Positions 17,914 through 28,475 are shown, counted from the stretch's first letter. The stretch is 64,000 nucleotides of DNA from an uncultured Rhodobacterales bacterium (GCA_903873585.1 CAIQOV010000009.1:1-64000); one strand, 5' to 3'. Translations and numbers: made by a program. The notes: generated from the letters alone by a model not told the origin.

Positions 17914-18948
17914 TTATGGGATCAGCAGCGACGAATCGCCGTAAGAGAAGAAACGATAGCCGTTGGCCACCGCATGGGCATAAACTTGGCGCATCTGATC
18001 CATGCCGATCAGCGCGGAAACCAGCATCAGCAAGGTGGATTTGGGCAAGTGAAAGTTGGTCATCAAGGCATCTGTCACGGCAAAGCGAAAACCGGGGTAG
18101 ATGAAAATATCTGTAGGCCCGCGCCACGCCTGCACTTGGCCGCTGGCTAAGGCTGCGGTTTCGATCAACCGCAGTGCTGTGGTGCCCACCGGAATGATCC
18201 GCCCGCCTGCCTGTTTGGTTGCCGCAATCTCGTCCGCCGCTTGGGGTGTCACCTCGCCCCATTCGGCGTGCATTTTGTGGGTGGTTACGTCTTCGACCTT
18301 CACGGGCAAGAAAGTGCCAGCACCGACGTGCAGGGTGACTTCGGAGAAGGTCACGCCCTTATCGGCCAAGGCTTGCAGCAGCCAAGGTTCAAAATGCAAG
18401 CTCGCCGTGGGGGCCGCCACAGCGCCGGGGTGGCGGGCGAAGACGGTTTGATAATCGTCATTATCCTGCGCATCGGCAGGGCGTTTGGCCGCGATATAGG
18501 GCGGCAGCGGCATTCGGCCTGCCGCTTGCAAGGCGGCGTCAAAATCGGGGCCGGTCAGGTTGAAGGCCAGCGTCAGATCGGTTTGTGACTTTTCTGCCAC
18601 GATGGCCGACAGGTCATCGGAAAACCGGATCACCTCGCCCACCAGCACCTTGCGCAACGGCTTGGCCAAGGCGCGCCAGCCATGGGCCAAAGGTTCCAGC
18701 AGGGTCACTTCCACCTTGGCCACCGCATCCAACCTTTGGCGCGACCCGAACAGACGCGCGGGAATGACGCGGGTGTTGTTCAAGATCAGCCTGTCGCCCG
18801 CGCGAAACTGGTCAACCAGATCGCGCACATACAGATCGCGCAGCGCGCCGCCCTGCGACACCAGCAAGCGCGCCGCAGCGCGCGGGCGGGCGGGGCGGGT
18901 GGCAATCAGCGCTTCGGGCAGGTCAAAGTCGAAATCTGACAGGTTCAT
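17914..18948 (-). CDS. queA: tRNA preQ1(34) S-adenosylmethionine ribosyltransferase-isomerase
   Basis: A 344-residue QueA, which moves the ribosyl part of SAM onto preQ1 in tRNA to make epoxyqueuosine. Family motifs include [15 protein letters not shown] and [15 protein letters not shown], plus the late [15 protein letters not shown]. The start overlaps the stop of the large AsmA-like gene (ATGA), so the two are translationally coupled. The partner enzyme tgt is 23 kb away. Confidence 0.97.
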   Translation of the reverse strand: MNLSDFDFDLPEALIATRPARPRAAARLLVSQGGALRDLYVRDLVDQFRAGDRLILNNTRVIPARLFGSRQRLDAVAKVEVTLLEPLAHGWRALAKPLRKVLVGEVIRFSDDLSAIVAEKSQTDLTLAFNLTGPDFDAALQAAGRMPLPPYIAAKRPADAQDNDDYQTVFARHPGAVAAPTASLHFEPWLLQALADKGVTFSEVTLHVGAGTFLPVKVEDVTTHKMHAEWGEVTPQAADEIAATKQAGGRIIPVGTTALRLIETAALASGQVQAWRGPTDIFIYPGFRFAVTDALMTNFHLPKSTLLMLVSALIGMDQMRQVYAHAVANGYRFFSYGDSSLLIP

Positions 18949-21900
18949 CCCGCCCCCCCCGTTTGCGCCGGACTGGCTGGCAGATCAAGCGACGGGGCGG
19001 GGGCGCGAAACAGATCGCGCACCAAACCGGGCGTCAAGATCGACAGCGGGTTGACCGAGACCTCAGCCGTCTTGGCAGGGCCTTTCAGCTTATAGGCAAA
19101 GCCAAAAAAACCCTCGCCGCGCCGCGTTAAGAATGACCCAATCCCGTTGAGCACATAGATCGGTGACACAACGCCGCGCATATCCAACCGGTCACTGTCA
19201 GAATGATACAGCCCTTCGAACGACACCCCCATTGACGCACCGATGGCCGACCCGCGCTGCACATCAATCGTTTTGGGCGTGACAACGAACTGCGCATAGG
19301 TCGTGTCAAACACAATCCCCGCGCCGCGCAACTGGTCTAGCAGACCCACCACCGAAATCGCCGACAACAGATCAACCATGACCGATCCGTTGTTCACCCG
19401 AATGTCCTTGATCGCGGCAGAGCCGTCATAGGTGCCCGCATCCGCCCTAGGAATAAGCGTCATCGACAAGCTGCCCCCTTGGGCCGAAGAAAAGACCCCC
19501 GCCGCTTTCAGCGCCACACCCGCGTTGTCAGACTTGATGCGCACCGCCGTGCCATAGCGGCTGGGAACGGCGATGCCGGTGATGGGGGCCGCATCGTTCA
19601 AAGAGCCGCTGAACGACCCGTTAAACCCGCCCTTGGTTGAAAACGCGCCCTCAAACCCGCTGATCCGCAGGCTGTCAGCCAGTTTGACCGACTGGGCCGA
19701 GATGCGGATCGGGTTGCCTTGCGTGGCATTGGCATCCGGCACGCTGGCGCTGGCTTGGGGGAAATGTTGCAGGTCAATCGTGCCCGATGTCATCGCCAAA
19801 CTGACCGGCTGACCTTCACCTTGGGCGGCGATTTCGGCAGTTCCCTCTAGCCACGGCGCAATCATCACCTTATCGAACTGTGCTACGTCCAATCGGCCAT
19901 CGGGATGCAGCAGCACCTTGCCCTTGGCGCTTAACCCTGTGCCCGACAGGTCAAGCCGCGTCACTTCGGGGGCAGCGCCAAGGCGAATGTCGGCCTCTAG
20001 CCGCCCCCTGTCGGTCGCGGGTTTGCGCCATCCCAGTTCCGCAATCGCCAATTCCATCCCGCCCAGATCAGAGCGCAGCGTTAACAAAGGCGCGCTGCCT
20101 TTGGGCAATTCCAACGTTATATCCGCTTGCGAAGCCCCCGATACCATGCTGGCGGGCAGACCAAGCCCGAACTCTGCCACAGCCGCTTGCGACAGGGTGA
20201 CTTGGCCGCTCACCTGCGCAGGCGGAACGGGGCGCGGGGCGGGGGTGATGTAGATGCCTTGCGTCAGACCGTCTTGCAGGGCTTGTTCTTGCGGTGTCAT
20301 CGCAGTCTCGGGCAGGTCTTGCATAAAGCGCCCGTCAAACGGCACCTTGCCGATCAACCCCTTGCCAGAAATCGTCAGCCCTTTGGGCGAGGCCGCAACG
20401 CTCAGCAGTGGCGAGGTCAGACGGTGCCCCTTGATCAAGACATCCGAGGCGAAATTGGCCACCTTACCCGCCACCTGAAAACTGACATCCCAAGCCATCA
20501 CCCGCCCCTTCATGGGCAAGCTGATCTGGGCGTTCAGGCTGGCTTGGCCTTCGCCCAAATCCACAGGCTGTCCGGCCTTTTGCAGGTAGTTGAAGGGCGG
20601 TTGATCCAGCAGCGATAAAACGCCGGTCAAAGCGCCTGCCATATGCAGGTCGATGTTGGCGATGGCAGGGTTGACCGAGATGTCAGGCACCGAAAACACC
20701 GTGCCCGCCACATTCAGCGCCCCGCCCTGCGGCGGCGTGACAATGCCCTTTGACATGACCAAGGTATACTTTTTGCCTTGAATGGCGGCATAGCCATTGG
20801 CCCCCGTCACGGGGGGCAACTTGGGCATTATGCGCAACTCTGCCTGCGAAAAGCCGTAAGATAGCTCTACTTTGGCCTCTGCCGCAGGTGCAAGGCGCAC
20901 GCTGGCGCGCAGGCCCGACAGGTCGGCGTTGCGGATGTTGCTTTCCACCCAATTGCGCGTGCCCGTCACCAAACGCAGCGGCCACAGGGCCAACAACCTG
21001 TCGCGCGAAATCTGGTTCAACGTTAGATCAAGGGCCACCCGCCAGCCCGCCGGATCGGTGCTGATCTGGCCCGACAGGCCCAAATGCTCGCCGCCTTCGG
21101 TCAAAGACAACTGCCCGATGTCGAGTGTAAAAGGGTCAAGCTTCAGACGCACATCGACAGCGCCTTGGTGAAAGGTCACAGGCGCTGCAAACAGGCCCGC
21201 AGGGTCAACCGACAGGTCAGAAATCTCGATCTGGCCCAAGAAGGCGGCGGGAATGCGGCCTGATAACGCGCCGGTGATCGTTTGGCCTGCGGCATCGACA
21301 AGGTAAGCTTGGCCCTTGGTCGTCAAACGCAGCGTGCGGCTTTGCACGGACAGATCGGTCAGCACAATGCGCCCCGCCGCAGGGTCATAGCCCAGCCCAA
21401 GGCTGGCGCGGTCAAAGGCAATCGGCGTGGCTTTGGGCGCAGGCTGCAAGGCCCCCGCGCCAAAGTCTAGCCGCCCGTCCACGGCCGAGACGCCCTTTAA
21501 ATCCAGCGTCGCCGCCAACCGCCCCGAGATGGGCGCATCCAGCACGCCAAGCCAGCCGAGCACCGGGGTTTGCGCCGCCAGATCCTTGGCCGCGACGTTT
21601 TCGACCTGTACCGACACGCGGGCCGATCCGGCCCCTTTGGCGGCGATGGCCGTCACCACGGCACGCGCGGGGGCCGTGCCGCCTGCGACCAAAGACAGGC
21701 TCATTTGGGCCGCAATCTCGGACTCGCGGTTTTCGATTGTCACCAGCCCGTCGCCGACCTGCCACGTGCGGCCTGCGCGCAAATCGGTCAAGGTCAGGCT
21801 GAGGCCTTCGACCTGAACGCGGGTCAGGTGGGTTAGGGCAGGCAAGGCAAAGGCGCGGTCAAGGCTGGCAAAGACAGCGGCAAGGTTGGTGATCTTTGGC

Positions 21901-22424
21901 CCTTCGCCGCTGCCCAAGGCCAACAGCAAATTGCCCTGATTGTCGCGCTTCAAGGCGATATGCGCCCCCACGATGCGCAGGCTTTTCGCGCGCAACTGGC
22001 CCTGCGGCAGCCCTGCGGGGTCAAGGCTGAAATAGGTTTCGGGCAAGGCCAACAGCGTCTGCCCGTCGGGCTGCAACAGGCGCAGGTCTTCCAGCACCAG
22101 ATGGGGCGCCCAATCCTCGCCCAGTGTCATGTCAATACCGCCCAGCGACAAGGCCCCCCCGGGCAAAGCATCGGCCAAGCTGCGGTTCAGCCGCGCCTCT
22201 ACCTCGGCCACGACCCAGACGGGCATGGGCAAGGTGCGGCCCAAAAGCTGCAAGGTCAGCGCGCCTAGGCCAAAGACCAGCGCCAGAAACACCAGCCGCC
22301 CCAAAAGCCCGCTGCGATGGCGGCGCGGCGGCTTGGCGCGCTTTTTGCGCGCGCCCTTGGCAGGGTCTGTCACAGCGGCTTTGGGCCCATGCCCCGCCCC
22401 CTCGCCCTGCCCTGCCGTTGTCAT
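18945..22424 (-). CDS. Large AsmA-like/DUF3971 envelope protein (YhdP-TamB superfamily type)
   Basis: A 1159-residue protein with a basic cytoplasmic stretch ([11 protein letters not shown]), one N-terminal membrane helix ([20 protein letters not shown]) and a long periplasmic region of repeated beta-rich segments ending in an AsmA-like domain. Such proteins bridge the periplasm and are implicated in phospholipid transport to the outer membrane. The ATG at 22424 is chosen because the cytoplasmic segment and helix follow at once; a 40-codon upstream extension overlaps the divergent peroxiredoxin promoter. It lies directly upstream of queA with a 4-base overlap. The specific subfamily is uncertain. 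Confidence 0.85.
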   Translation of the reverse strand: MTTAGQGEGAGHGPKAAVTDPAKGARKKRAKPPRRHRSGLLGRLVFLALVFGLGALTLQLLGRTLPMPVWVVAEVEARLNRSLADALPGGALSLGGIDMTLGEDWAPHLVLEDLRLLQPDGQTLLALPETYFSLDPAGLPQGQLRAKSLRIVGAHIALKRDNQGNLLLALGSGEGPKITNLAAVFASLDRAFALPALTHLTRVQVEGLSLTLTDLRAGRTWQVGDGLVTIENRESEIAAQMSLSLVAGGTAPARAVVTAIAAKGAGSARVSVQVENVAAKDLAAQTPVLGWLGVLDAPISGRLAATLDLKGVSAVDGRLDFGAGALQPAPKATPIAFDRASLGLGYDPAAGRIVLTDLSVQSRTLRLTTKGQAYLVDAAGQTITGALSGRIPAAFLGQIEISDLSVDPAGLFAAPVTFHQGAVDVRLKLDPFTLDIGQLSLTEGGEHLGLSGQISTDPAGWRVALDLTLNQISRDRLLALWPLRLVTGTRNWVESNIRNADLSGLRASVRLAPAAEAKVELSYGFSQAELRIMPKLPPVTGANGYAAIQGKKYTLVMSKGIVTPPQGGALNVAGTVFSVPDISVNPAIANIDLHMAGALTGVLSLLDQPPFNYLQKAGQPVDLGEGQASLNAQISLPMKGRVMAWDVSFQVAGKVANFASDVLIKGHRLTSPLLSVAASPKGLTISGKGLIGKVPFDGRFMQDLPETAMTPQEQALQDGLTQGIYITPAPRPVPPAQVSGQVTLSQAAVAEFGLGLPASMVSGASQADITLELPKGSAPLLTLRSDLGGMELAIAELGWRKPATDRGRLEADIRLGAAPEVTRLDLSGTGLSAKGKVLLHPDGRLDVAQFDKVMIAPWLEGTAEIAAQGEGQPVSLAMTSGTIDLQHFPQASASVPDANATQGNPIRISAQSVKLADSLRISGFEGAFSTKGGFNGSFSGSLNDAAPITGIAVPSRYGTAVRIKSDNAGVALKAAGVFSSAQGGSLSMTLIPRADAGTYDGSAAIKDIRVNNGSVMVDLLSAISVVGLLDQLRGAGIVFDTTYAQFVVTPKTIDVQRGSAIGASMGVSFEGLYHSDSDRLDMRGVVSPIYVLNGIGSFLTRRGEGFFGFAYKLKGPAKTAEVSVNPLSILTPGLVRDLFRAPAPSLDLPASPAQTGGAG

Positions 22425-22523
22425 GCCTGCCTCATTTAACCCTTGCACAGCGGTTGCCTTTATCTTTGCCAAAAGGCAACTAGATCGCCTAGATGTGATC
22501 CCCAAAAAGGCAAGGAGCCGCCC

Positions 22524-22991
22524 ATGACCGCCCTCGTCACCCAAGGCCAGATGGCCCCGGATTTCACCCTGCCGCGCGACGGCGGTGCCCTTGTGACCCT
22601 ATCAGCCCTGCGCCCCGCGCGCGTGGTGGTCTTCACCTACGGGGCCGATGGCACCCCCAGTTGCACCAATGAGGTGATGGATTTCAACGCCCTTTTGCCC
22701 GAGTTTGCGGCCCTTGGCGTTGTCGTTTTGGGCCTGTCGAAAGACAGCGTGGCCAAGCATGACAAGTTTATCGCCAAGATGGGCATCAAAATGCCGCTCT
22801 TATCTGACAAAGACAGCCAGATGATGGAAAGCTGGGGCGCTTTTGGCGAAAAGCTGTTCTTTGGCAAGTTGGTGCAGGGCGTGCTGCGGTCAACCTTTCT
22901 GATCGACGAGGCGGGCAAGATTGCGCATATCTGGAAGGTGGATAAGGTCAAAGGCCACGCAGATGCGGTCTTGGCCCATCTTAAGGGCTAA
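22524..22991 (+). CDS. Peroxiredoxin, Bcp/PrxQ-like
   Basis: A 155-residue thiol peroxidase. The peroxidatic cysteine is C47 in GTPSCTNE, a variant of the usual TPGCT motif. The resolving cysteine found five residues later in many PrxQ proteins is absent (Val/Met here), so a 1-Cys mechanism or an external thiol is likely. AAGGAG precedes the ATG. Followed closely by the DUF455 gene, possibly as an operon. Confidence 0.9.
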   Translation: MTALVTQGQMAPDFTLPRDGGALVTLSALRPARVVVFTYGADGTPSCTNEVMDFNALLPEFAALGVVVLGLSKDSVAKHDKFIAKMGIKMPLLSDKDSQMMESWGAFGEKLFFGKLVQGVLRSTFLIDEAGKIAHIWKVDKVKGHADAVLAHLKG

Positions 22992-23000
22992 GCGCCCCCT

Positions 23001-23858
23001 ATGAAAGAAACGCCCATGCCCCAAACGCTGTCGCAGATGGCTGTCGCGGTGCTGACCACCGCCGATGGCCGCGCAAAGACTGCCCTTGGGCGCAAATATG
23101 CCGCCGAATGGTTTGCCGCCCGTGCGGCAGGCCAGCCCCTAGTGATCGGCGACACGCAGCCCCCGATGCAGCCCGCGCGGCCACAAAAGCCTGACCTGTT
23201 GTCACCGCGCGATGTGCCGCGCCGCAGGCCCTCTAGCGCCTTGGGGCGCACCGCTATGCTGCACGCCATTGCGCATATCGAGCTGAACGCCGTCGATCTG
23301 CATTGGGATATCATCGCACGCTTTGCCCATATCCCGATGCCGTTGGGCTATTACGACGACTGGGTGAAAGCCGCCGATGACGAGGCCAAGCATTTCAACC
23401 TGCTGTGCGATTGCCTTGAAAGCTTGGGCAGCTTTTACGGCGCTTTGCCCGCCCATGCCGGCATGTGGCGCGCCGCCGAAGACACCGCCGATGATTTCAT
23501 GGGCCGCTTGGCCGTTGTGCCCATGGTGCTGGAAGCGCGGGGCTTAGATGTCACACCGGGGATGATCGCTTTGTTCGAAAAAGCGGGCAATGCGCAGGCC
23601 CTTGCGGCCTTGGGGGTGATTTATGCCGAAGAGGTGGCGCATGTGGCCTATGGGTCAAAGTGGTTCAACTGGCTGTGCGGGCGTGACGGGCTTGACCCTA
23701 AAGAAGCCTTCCACACCCTTGTGCGGCGCTATTTTCATGGGTTGTTAAAGCCGCCCTTCAACGAGGAAAAGCGCGCCGAAGCAGGACTGCCGCCAGATTT
23801 TTACTGGCCTTTAACCCAAGACGAGGATGGGGCCACCCCCGATCCGCGCATCCAGTAA
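23001..23858 (+). CDS. DUF455 ferritin-like protein
   Basis: A 285-residue protein of the DUF455 group, which adopts a ferritin-like four-helix bundle. Candidate di-iron ligands appear as AHIELNAVD, DDEAKHFNLL and EEVAHVAYG, the expected ExxH-type pattern. Only 9 bases separate it from the peroxiredoxin stop, suggesting co-transcription and a possible oxidative-stress or redox role (inference). The start may be at 23001 or at the ATG five codons later; neither has a strong ribosome site. Confidence 0.87.
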   Translation: MKETPMPQTLSQMAVAVLTTADGRAKTALGRKYAAEWFAARAAGQPLVIGDTQPPMQPARPQKPDLLSPRDVPRRRPSSALGRTAMLHAIAHIELNAVDLHWDIIARFAHIPMPLGYYDDWVKAADDEAKHFNLLCDCLESLGSFYGALPAHAGMWRAAEDTADDFMGRLAVVPMVLEARGLDVTPGMIALFEKAGNAQALAALGVIYAEEVAHVAYGSKWFNWLCGRDGLDPKEAFHTLVRRYFHGLLKPPFNEEKRAEAGLPPDFYWPLTQDEDGATPDPRIQ

Positions 23859-23940
23859 CGGCGGATTCCCGCAAAGCTTGGGGGCCACGGTGTCAAATTT
23901 GTTGAAAGGCTAAGGCGCGCTGGCTACTTGGCCTGAACGC

Positions 23941-23972
23941 CCGTTCTGGGCGATGCCCCTGTCCCAGAACGG
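23941..23972 (+). other. Perfect hairpin just upstream of the M23 peptidase start
   Basis: CCGTTCTGGG and CCCAGAACGG form a perfect 10-base stem around a 12-base loop, ending nine bases before the ATG at 23982. No T tract follows, and no clear Shine-Dalgarno lies between hairpin and start. It may control translation of the M23-bactofilin pair or end the upstream transcript. Confidence 0.55.
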
Positions 23973-23981
23973 ACCCATGCC

Positions 23982-25322
23982 ATGCTTCTTAGGTTGTCTC
24001 ACCGGATCGACGCCGCCTTGACGCCGTGGTTTCCCGAACAGCGCCTGTTTTTGAAATCCGATGCCACCACCCGCTTTGTGCGCCTGCGCCCACTGACCCA
24101 AGCGATCAGCGCTGCGGTGGGCATCTTGGCTGTCAGCTGGCTTATTCTGGCCTCGGCCATTTTGCTGATGGATTTTATCAACGCCGGATCGTCGCGCCAG
24201 CAAGCGCGGCGCCAAACCAGCCTGTTTGAACAGCGCTTGAACGATCTGTCCAACGACCGCGATCTGCGCGTGGCCGAGGCGGCGGGCGCGCAAGAGCGGT
24301 TCAATCTGGCGCTTGGCCAAGTCTCGGCCATGCAAGAGCGGCTTTTGACGTCAGAAACCCGCTTGCGCGAGTTGGAAACCGGAATTGACGTGATCCAGAA
24401 CACCCTGCGCCGCACCATCAAAGAGCGTGACGCAGCCCGCGCCGAAATCGCCCAAGCCAACGCCGCGCAGACCGCGCAGGCCGGATCCGACCACACCGAT
24501 CTGGGCGAAGCGCGCGATGTGGCGGCCACCTTGGGCCTGATGGCCGATGCGTTAAGCGAAACCGCCAAAGACCGCGATGCGCAAGCCGCCAAAGTTACCG
24601 CCGAACAGGCCAAAACCGCCGCCGTGGCCAAGCAAAAACAACAAATGGAATCGCGCAACGCCATCATCTTTGGCAAGCTGGAAGAGGCGCTGACCGTCTC
24701 TGTCGAACCGCTCAACAACATGTTCAAAGCCGCCGGATTGAACCCCGATGATCTGATAGCCACCGTCAAGTCGGGCTATTCGGGCCAAGGCGGGCCGCTG
24801 TCGCCCATCTCTTTTTCGTCGATGGGGCTGGCCAACAGCGCTGACCAATCGCGTGTGAATGCAATTTTGCAGGGGCTAGACACGCTGAACATCTACCGCA
24901 TCGCGGCGTATAAGGTGCCTTTGGGCCTGCCGTTGAAAACAAGGTTCCGCCTGACCTCGGGGTTTGGCGGGCGCAATGATCCGATCAACGGGTCAGCACG
25001 GATGCACGAAGGGCAGGATCTGGCGGGCGATTACGGATCACCGGTCTATTCCACCGCCGATGGCACCGTGACCTATGCCGGATGGGAAAACGGCTATGGT
25101 CGCCTGATCAAGATCCGCCATCTGTACGGTATCGAAACCCGTTATGGCCACTTATCGCAAATCGACGTAAAAGTGGGTCAAAAGATATCGCGCGGCGACA
25201 AGATCGGTGATATGGGCAATTCAGGCCGTTCGACTGGCACACACCTTCATTACGAGGTACGGCTAAGCGGCAAAGCCGTGAACCCGATGACCTTCATAAA
25301 GGCAGCGAGAGATGTTTTCTAA
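23982..25322 (+). CDS. Membrane-anchored M23 (LytM) peptidase with DUF5930-like N-terminus
   Basis: A 446-residue cell-wall endopeptidase candidate. A cytoplasmic start is followed by one membrane helix (AAVGILAVSWLILASAILLM, about 45-65), a long coiled coil (about 70-230), and a C-terminal LytM domain. Zinc and catalytic motifs are MHEGQDLAG and THLHYEV, both intact, so it is probably active on peptidoglycan peptide bridges. It overlaps the bactofilin gene by 11 bases; M23 peptidases paired with bactofilins shape the cell wall in other bacteria. Its start lies directly after a strong hairpin and has no clear ribosome site. Confidence 0.93.
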   Translation: MLLRLSHRIDAALTPWFPEQRLFLKSDATTRFVRLRPLTQAISAAVGILAVSWLILASAILLMDFINAGSSRQQARRQTSLFEQRLNDLSNDRDLRVAEAAGAQERFNLALGQVSAMQERLLTSETRLRELETGIDVIQNTLRRTIKERDAARAEIAQANAAQTAQAGSDHTDLGEARDVAATLGLMADALSETAKDRDAQAAKVTAEQAKTAAVAKQKQQMESRNAIIFGKLEEALTVSVEPLNNMFKAAGLNPDDLIATVKSGYSGQGGPLSPISFSSMGLANSADQSRVNAILQGLDTLNIYRIAAYKVPLGLPLKTRFRLTSGFGGRNDPINGSARMHEGQDLAGDYGSPVYSTADGTVTYAGWENGYGRLIKIRHLYGIETRYGHLSQIDVKVGQKISRGDKIGDMGNSGRSTGTHLHYEVRLSGKAVNPMTFIKAARDVF

Positions 25323-25818
25323 AACCCGCACCAACGACGCCGGCGCTAAGCCGGGCGAAGCCGAAAAGCCCAAAGTGGCCGAAACCGCCCTGACCAAGAC
25401 GGCAACCGATGTGGCACCGACAGCGCCCAAAGGCAAAGTCGGCGCGTCAATTCTGGCAGCCGATCTGACCGTGGTGGGCAATCTGAAAACCTCAGGCGAT
25501 ATTCAGGTTGAAGGCACGATTGAAGGCGACATTCGCGCCCATATGCTGGTTGTGGCCGAAAGTGCAACGATCCGCGGCGAGATTGTGGCCGATGACATCG
25601 TGGTCAACGGGCGGGTGATTGGGCGGGTGCGCGGGCTAAAGGTGCGCCTGACCTCTACCGCGCGGGTCGAGGGCGATATCATCCACAAGACCATCGCCAT
25701 CGAATCGGGTGCGCATTTCGAAGGATCGGTGCAACGCCACGATGATCCGCTGACCGCCAGCCGTACAGCCCTGCCTGCGCCAAGCGCGGATAAAGACGAC
25801 CAAACCGCGCAGGCCTGA
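25312..25818 (+). CDS. Bactofilin cytoskeletal protein
   Basis: A 168-residue bactofilin. A flexible Ala/Lys/Thr-rich N-terminus (about 1-45) precedes the beta-helical core with regular Gly-spaced strands (NLKTSGDIQVEGTIEGDI, GEIVADDIVVNGRVIGRV) and a disordered tail. Bactofilins polymerise without nucleotide and recruit wall enzymes at the membrane. The start lies inside the end of the M23 peptidase gene, so the pair is almost certainly co-translated and acts together in morphogenesis. Confidence 0.95.
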   Translation: MFSKTRTNDAGAKPGEAEKPKVAETALTKTATDVAPTAPKGKVGASILAADLTVVGNLKTSGDIQVEGTIEGDIRAHMLVVAESATIRGEIVADDIVVNGRVIGRVRGLKVRLTSTARVEGDIIHKTIAIESGAHFEGSVQRHDDPLTASRTALPAPSADKDDQTAQA

Positions 25819-25827
25819 CGCAAGCGG

Positions 25828-25855
25828 ACGGGCACAGGCGAAGCCGTGCCCGTTC
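25828..25855 (+). terminator. Hairpin after the M23-bactofilin operon
   Basis: ACGGGCAC/GTGCCCGT (8 bases) with an inner GGC/GCC pair around a GAA loop, ten bases after the bactofilin stop. The trailing T run is short, so termination strength is uncertain. Confidence 0.6.
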
Positions 25856-25929
25856 ATCGCAGCGAAAGTCGCCACCGCTAGGTCGCGAAACGCCTAGACG
25901 GGCGGGGCCTGTCGGGCCACCTTTGCCCC

Positions 25930-27351
25930 ATGAACACCCCCCCACCGCTCACGCGCAGCAAACCGGGCTATTTGTTGGCCGCCGCTGTCATGGCATCGGC
26001 CATGGGGTTTATAGATTCGTCGGTGACAGCCATCGCCCTGCCCGCCATCCGCGCCAGTTTGGGCGGCACGCTGGCCACGGCGGAATGGGTGCAGGCGGGG
26101 TATTTGCTGGCTGTCACCTCGCTGGTGCTGGTGGGCGGGGCCATGTCAGACCGCTTTGGCGTGGTGCGGGTGTTTCAAGGCGGGATCGCGGCGTTTATGG
26201 CGGCCTCGCTTTTGTGCGCCCTTGCGCCTTCGATGCCGCTGATGATCGCGGCACGGGTGCTGCAAGGGTTGGGGGCGGCGTTTATGGTGCCCGGGTCGAT
26301 GACCCTTGTGTCGCGCGCCTATGACCGCGCCGATCGGGGCCGCGCTTTGGGGCTTTGGGCTGCGGCCTCTACCGCCACGACGGCGGCGGGGCCGATCTTG
26401 GGCGGCTTGGTGCTGACCTTGGGCGGGGCAGAGGTGTGGCGGGTGATCTTTGCCCTGAACCTTGGCCTTGGCGCGGGGGCGCTGTGGCTTTTGGCGCGCC
26501 ATGCCATTCCCGATGCAGGGCGCCCCGGCACGCCGGTCGATCTATGGGGGGCGGTGCTGGCAACCGTGGGCTTGGGTTCCATGGCCGTGGCCCTGACCGA
26601 GGGTGAGGCTGTGGCCCTGCCCGCCGCAGCGCTGGCCGTTGCTGCCGCCGTGGCCTTTGTGTGGCTAGAATCCCGCCTGCGCGCGCCGATGATACGGCTT
26701 GATCTGTTCCACAACCGCCAGTTCAGCGCGGTCAACTTGGCGACGCTGTTGTTGTATATCGGGCTGAACGGGGTCAGCTTTTATCTGCCCATGACGGCGA
26801 TTTCGATCTGGCACATCACGCCCCTAGGGGTGACGGCGGCGTTCTTGCCGATCTCGATCAGCATCGCACTTTTGTCGGGCCGCGCGGGGCGCTTGGCGGA
26901 ACGGGTTGGCTTTGGCTGGCCCTTAACGATTGGCAGCCTGATGGTGGCCTTGGCCTATGGATTGATCGCCCACTTTGCGCCTGAGCAAGATTTTTGGCAC
27001 CTGACCGCCCCGTTTTGCCTGCTGACGGGCCTTGGTTTGGCCTTGGTTGTCGGCCCGCTGACCGCTTGCGTGATGGCCGCAGCGCCCGAAAGTGACCAAG
27101 GGGCAGCCTCTGGCATCAACAACGCGACAGCGCGGGCGGCGGGGTTGATTGCGGTGGCGCTGATGGGGCGGATTGCGCTGTGGTCTTACGGGCCTGTCAG
27201 TGCCGATAAGCCGGGCTTTGCGCTGGCCCATGCGTCAACGGCGCATAACGCGGCCAGCAGTCTGGCTTTTGGCCATATTGCCGCCACCTGTTCGGTGCTG
27301 GCACTGGCCGCAGCCGCCGTATCTGCCTTGGGCCTGATCCGGCGCGCTTAG
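25930..27351 (+). CDS. MFS drug/proton antiporter, DHA2-like (14 helices)
   Basis: A 473-residue transporter with about 14 hydrophobic segments. The first half carries SDRFGVVRVFQGG (motif A region), ARVLQGLGAAFMVPGSM (motif B) and a motif C-like AAGPILGGLVLT, which together mark drug-export MFS proteins of the DHA2 type. Substrate unknown. Its stop overlaps the convergent prfB stop, leaving no room for a dedicated terminator between them. Confidence 0.9.
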   Translation: MNTPPPLTRSKPGYLLAAAVMASAMGFIDSSVTAIALPAIRASLGGTLATAEWVQAGYLLAVTSLVLVGGAMSDRFGVVRVFQGGIAAFMAASLLCALAPSMPLMIAARVLQGLGAAFMVPGSMTLVSRAYDRADRGRALGLWAAASTATTAAGPILGGLVLTLGGAEVWRVIFALNLGLGAGALWLLARHAIPDAGRPGTPVDLWGAVLATVGLGSMAVALTEGEAVALPAAALAVAAAVAFVWLESRLRAPMIRLDLFHNRQFSAVNLATLLLYIGLNGVSFYLPMTAISIWHITPLGVTAAFLPISISIALLSGRAGRLAERVGFGWPLTIGSLMVALAYGLIAHFAPEQDFWHLTAPFCLLTGLGLALVVGPLTACVMAAAPESDQGAASGINNATARAAGLIAVALMGRIALWSYGPVSADKPGFALAHASTAHNAASSLAFGHIAATCSVLALAAAAVSALGLIRRA

Positions 27352-28475
27352 TCTTCGCCCATCGCATCAGCGCGGCTTTTGCCTGACACATCTTTGGCCA
27401 AGGTCGCGGCCATGAACTTGTCCAAATCTCCGTCCAGCACGCCTTGGGTGTCGCTGGTTTCCACATTGGTGCGCAGGTCTTTGACCATCTGGTAGGGTTG
27501 TAGAACGTAAGAGCGAATTTGGTTGCCCCAGCCCGCCTCGCCCTTGCTTTCATGCGCTTCCAAGATGGCGGCGTTGCGCTTATCCAATTCCTGCTGATAC
27601 AGGCGTGATTTCAAAGCCTGCATCGCGATGTCGCGGTTTTGGTGCTGCGATTTCAGCGACGATGTCACCACAATGCCGCTGGGAAAGTGGGTGATGCGCA
27701 CAGCCGAGTCGGTTTTGTTAACGTGCTGCCCACCTGCCCCTGACGAGCGGTAGGTATCAATGCGGATGTCTTTATCCTGCACCTCGATCTCGATGTTGTC
27801 ATCCACCACCGGATAGACCCAAACCGAACTGAACGAGGTGTGCCGCCGTGCTGCCGAATCAAACGGGCTGATCCGCACCAAACGGTGCACCCCCGCTTCT
27901 GATTTCAACCAACCATAAGCGTTCTTGCCGCTGATCTTATAGCTGACAGAGCGTATCCCCGCCTCTTCGCCCGCCGTTTCAGACTGAATCTCGACGGTGT
28001 AGCCCTTTTTCTCGGCCCAACGCACATACATCCGCGACAGGATCGACGCCCAGTCACAGCTTTCCGTGCCGCCCGCGCCTGCGTTGATTTCCAAGAAGGT
28101 GTCGTTGCCATCGGCTTCGCCGTCAAGCAGCGCTTCAAGCTCTTTTTGCGCCGACAGGTCCATCAGCGCCTTTAGGGCCGCTTCCGCTTCGGCAACAATC
28201 TCGGCATCAGCCTCAGCCTCGCCCATTTCGATCAGTTCGACATTGTCGCGCAGGCCAGAAGAGATGAGATTATAGGTCGATTGCGCGTCGATCAGCCCTT
28301 GGCGTTCGCGCATCAGCTTTTGCGCCTTGGCGGGGTCGTTCCACAGATCGGGGTTTTCGATCAAGGCGTTGAACTCTTCCATCCGGTGCGGGGCGGTTTC
28401 AATATCCATCCGCTGCCCCAAGAGCGTCAGCGACTTTTTGATCGCGTCGACATGATTTTGGGTTTCAGAGCGCAT
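27348..28475 (-). CDS. prfB: Peptide chain release factor 2
   Basis: A 375-residue RF2 that ends translation at UGA and UAA. The SPF tripeptide that reads the stop codon (RISPFDSA) and the GGQ catalytic motif (GAGGQHVNKTDS) are both present. The reading frame is continuous, with no sign of the programmed +1 frameshift that autoregulates prfB in many bacteria. ATG at 28475 is preceded by GGAAGG; a longer in-frame reading adds 35 low-quality residues. Probably co-transcribed with the PBP1A gene upstream. Confidence 0.96.
   Translation of the reverse strand: MRSETQNHVDAIKKSLTLLGQRMDIETAPHRMEEFNALIENPDLWNDPAKAQKLMRERQGLIDAQSTYNLISSGLRDNVELIEMGEAEADAEIVAEAEAALKALMDLSAQKELEALLDGEADGNDTFLEINAGAGGTESCDWASILSRMYVRWAEKKGYTVEIQSETAGEEAGIRSVSYKISGKNAYGWLKSEAGVHRLVRISPFDSAARRHTSFSSVWVYPVVDDNIEIEVQDKDIRIDTYRSSGAGGQHVNKTDSAVRITHFPSGIVVTSSLKSQHQNRDIAMQALKSRLYQQELDKRNAAILEAHESKGEAGWGNQIRSYVLQPYQMVKDLRTNVETSDTQGVLDGDLDKFMAATLAKDVSGKSRADAMGED

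Noticed and set aside
27348-28475. Programmed frameshift in prfB
   Set aside because: The RF2 frame is continuous from the start codon through GGQ, with no internal TGA to bypass.
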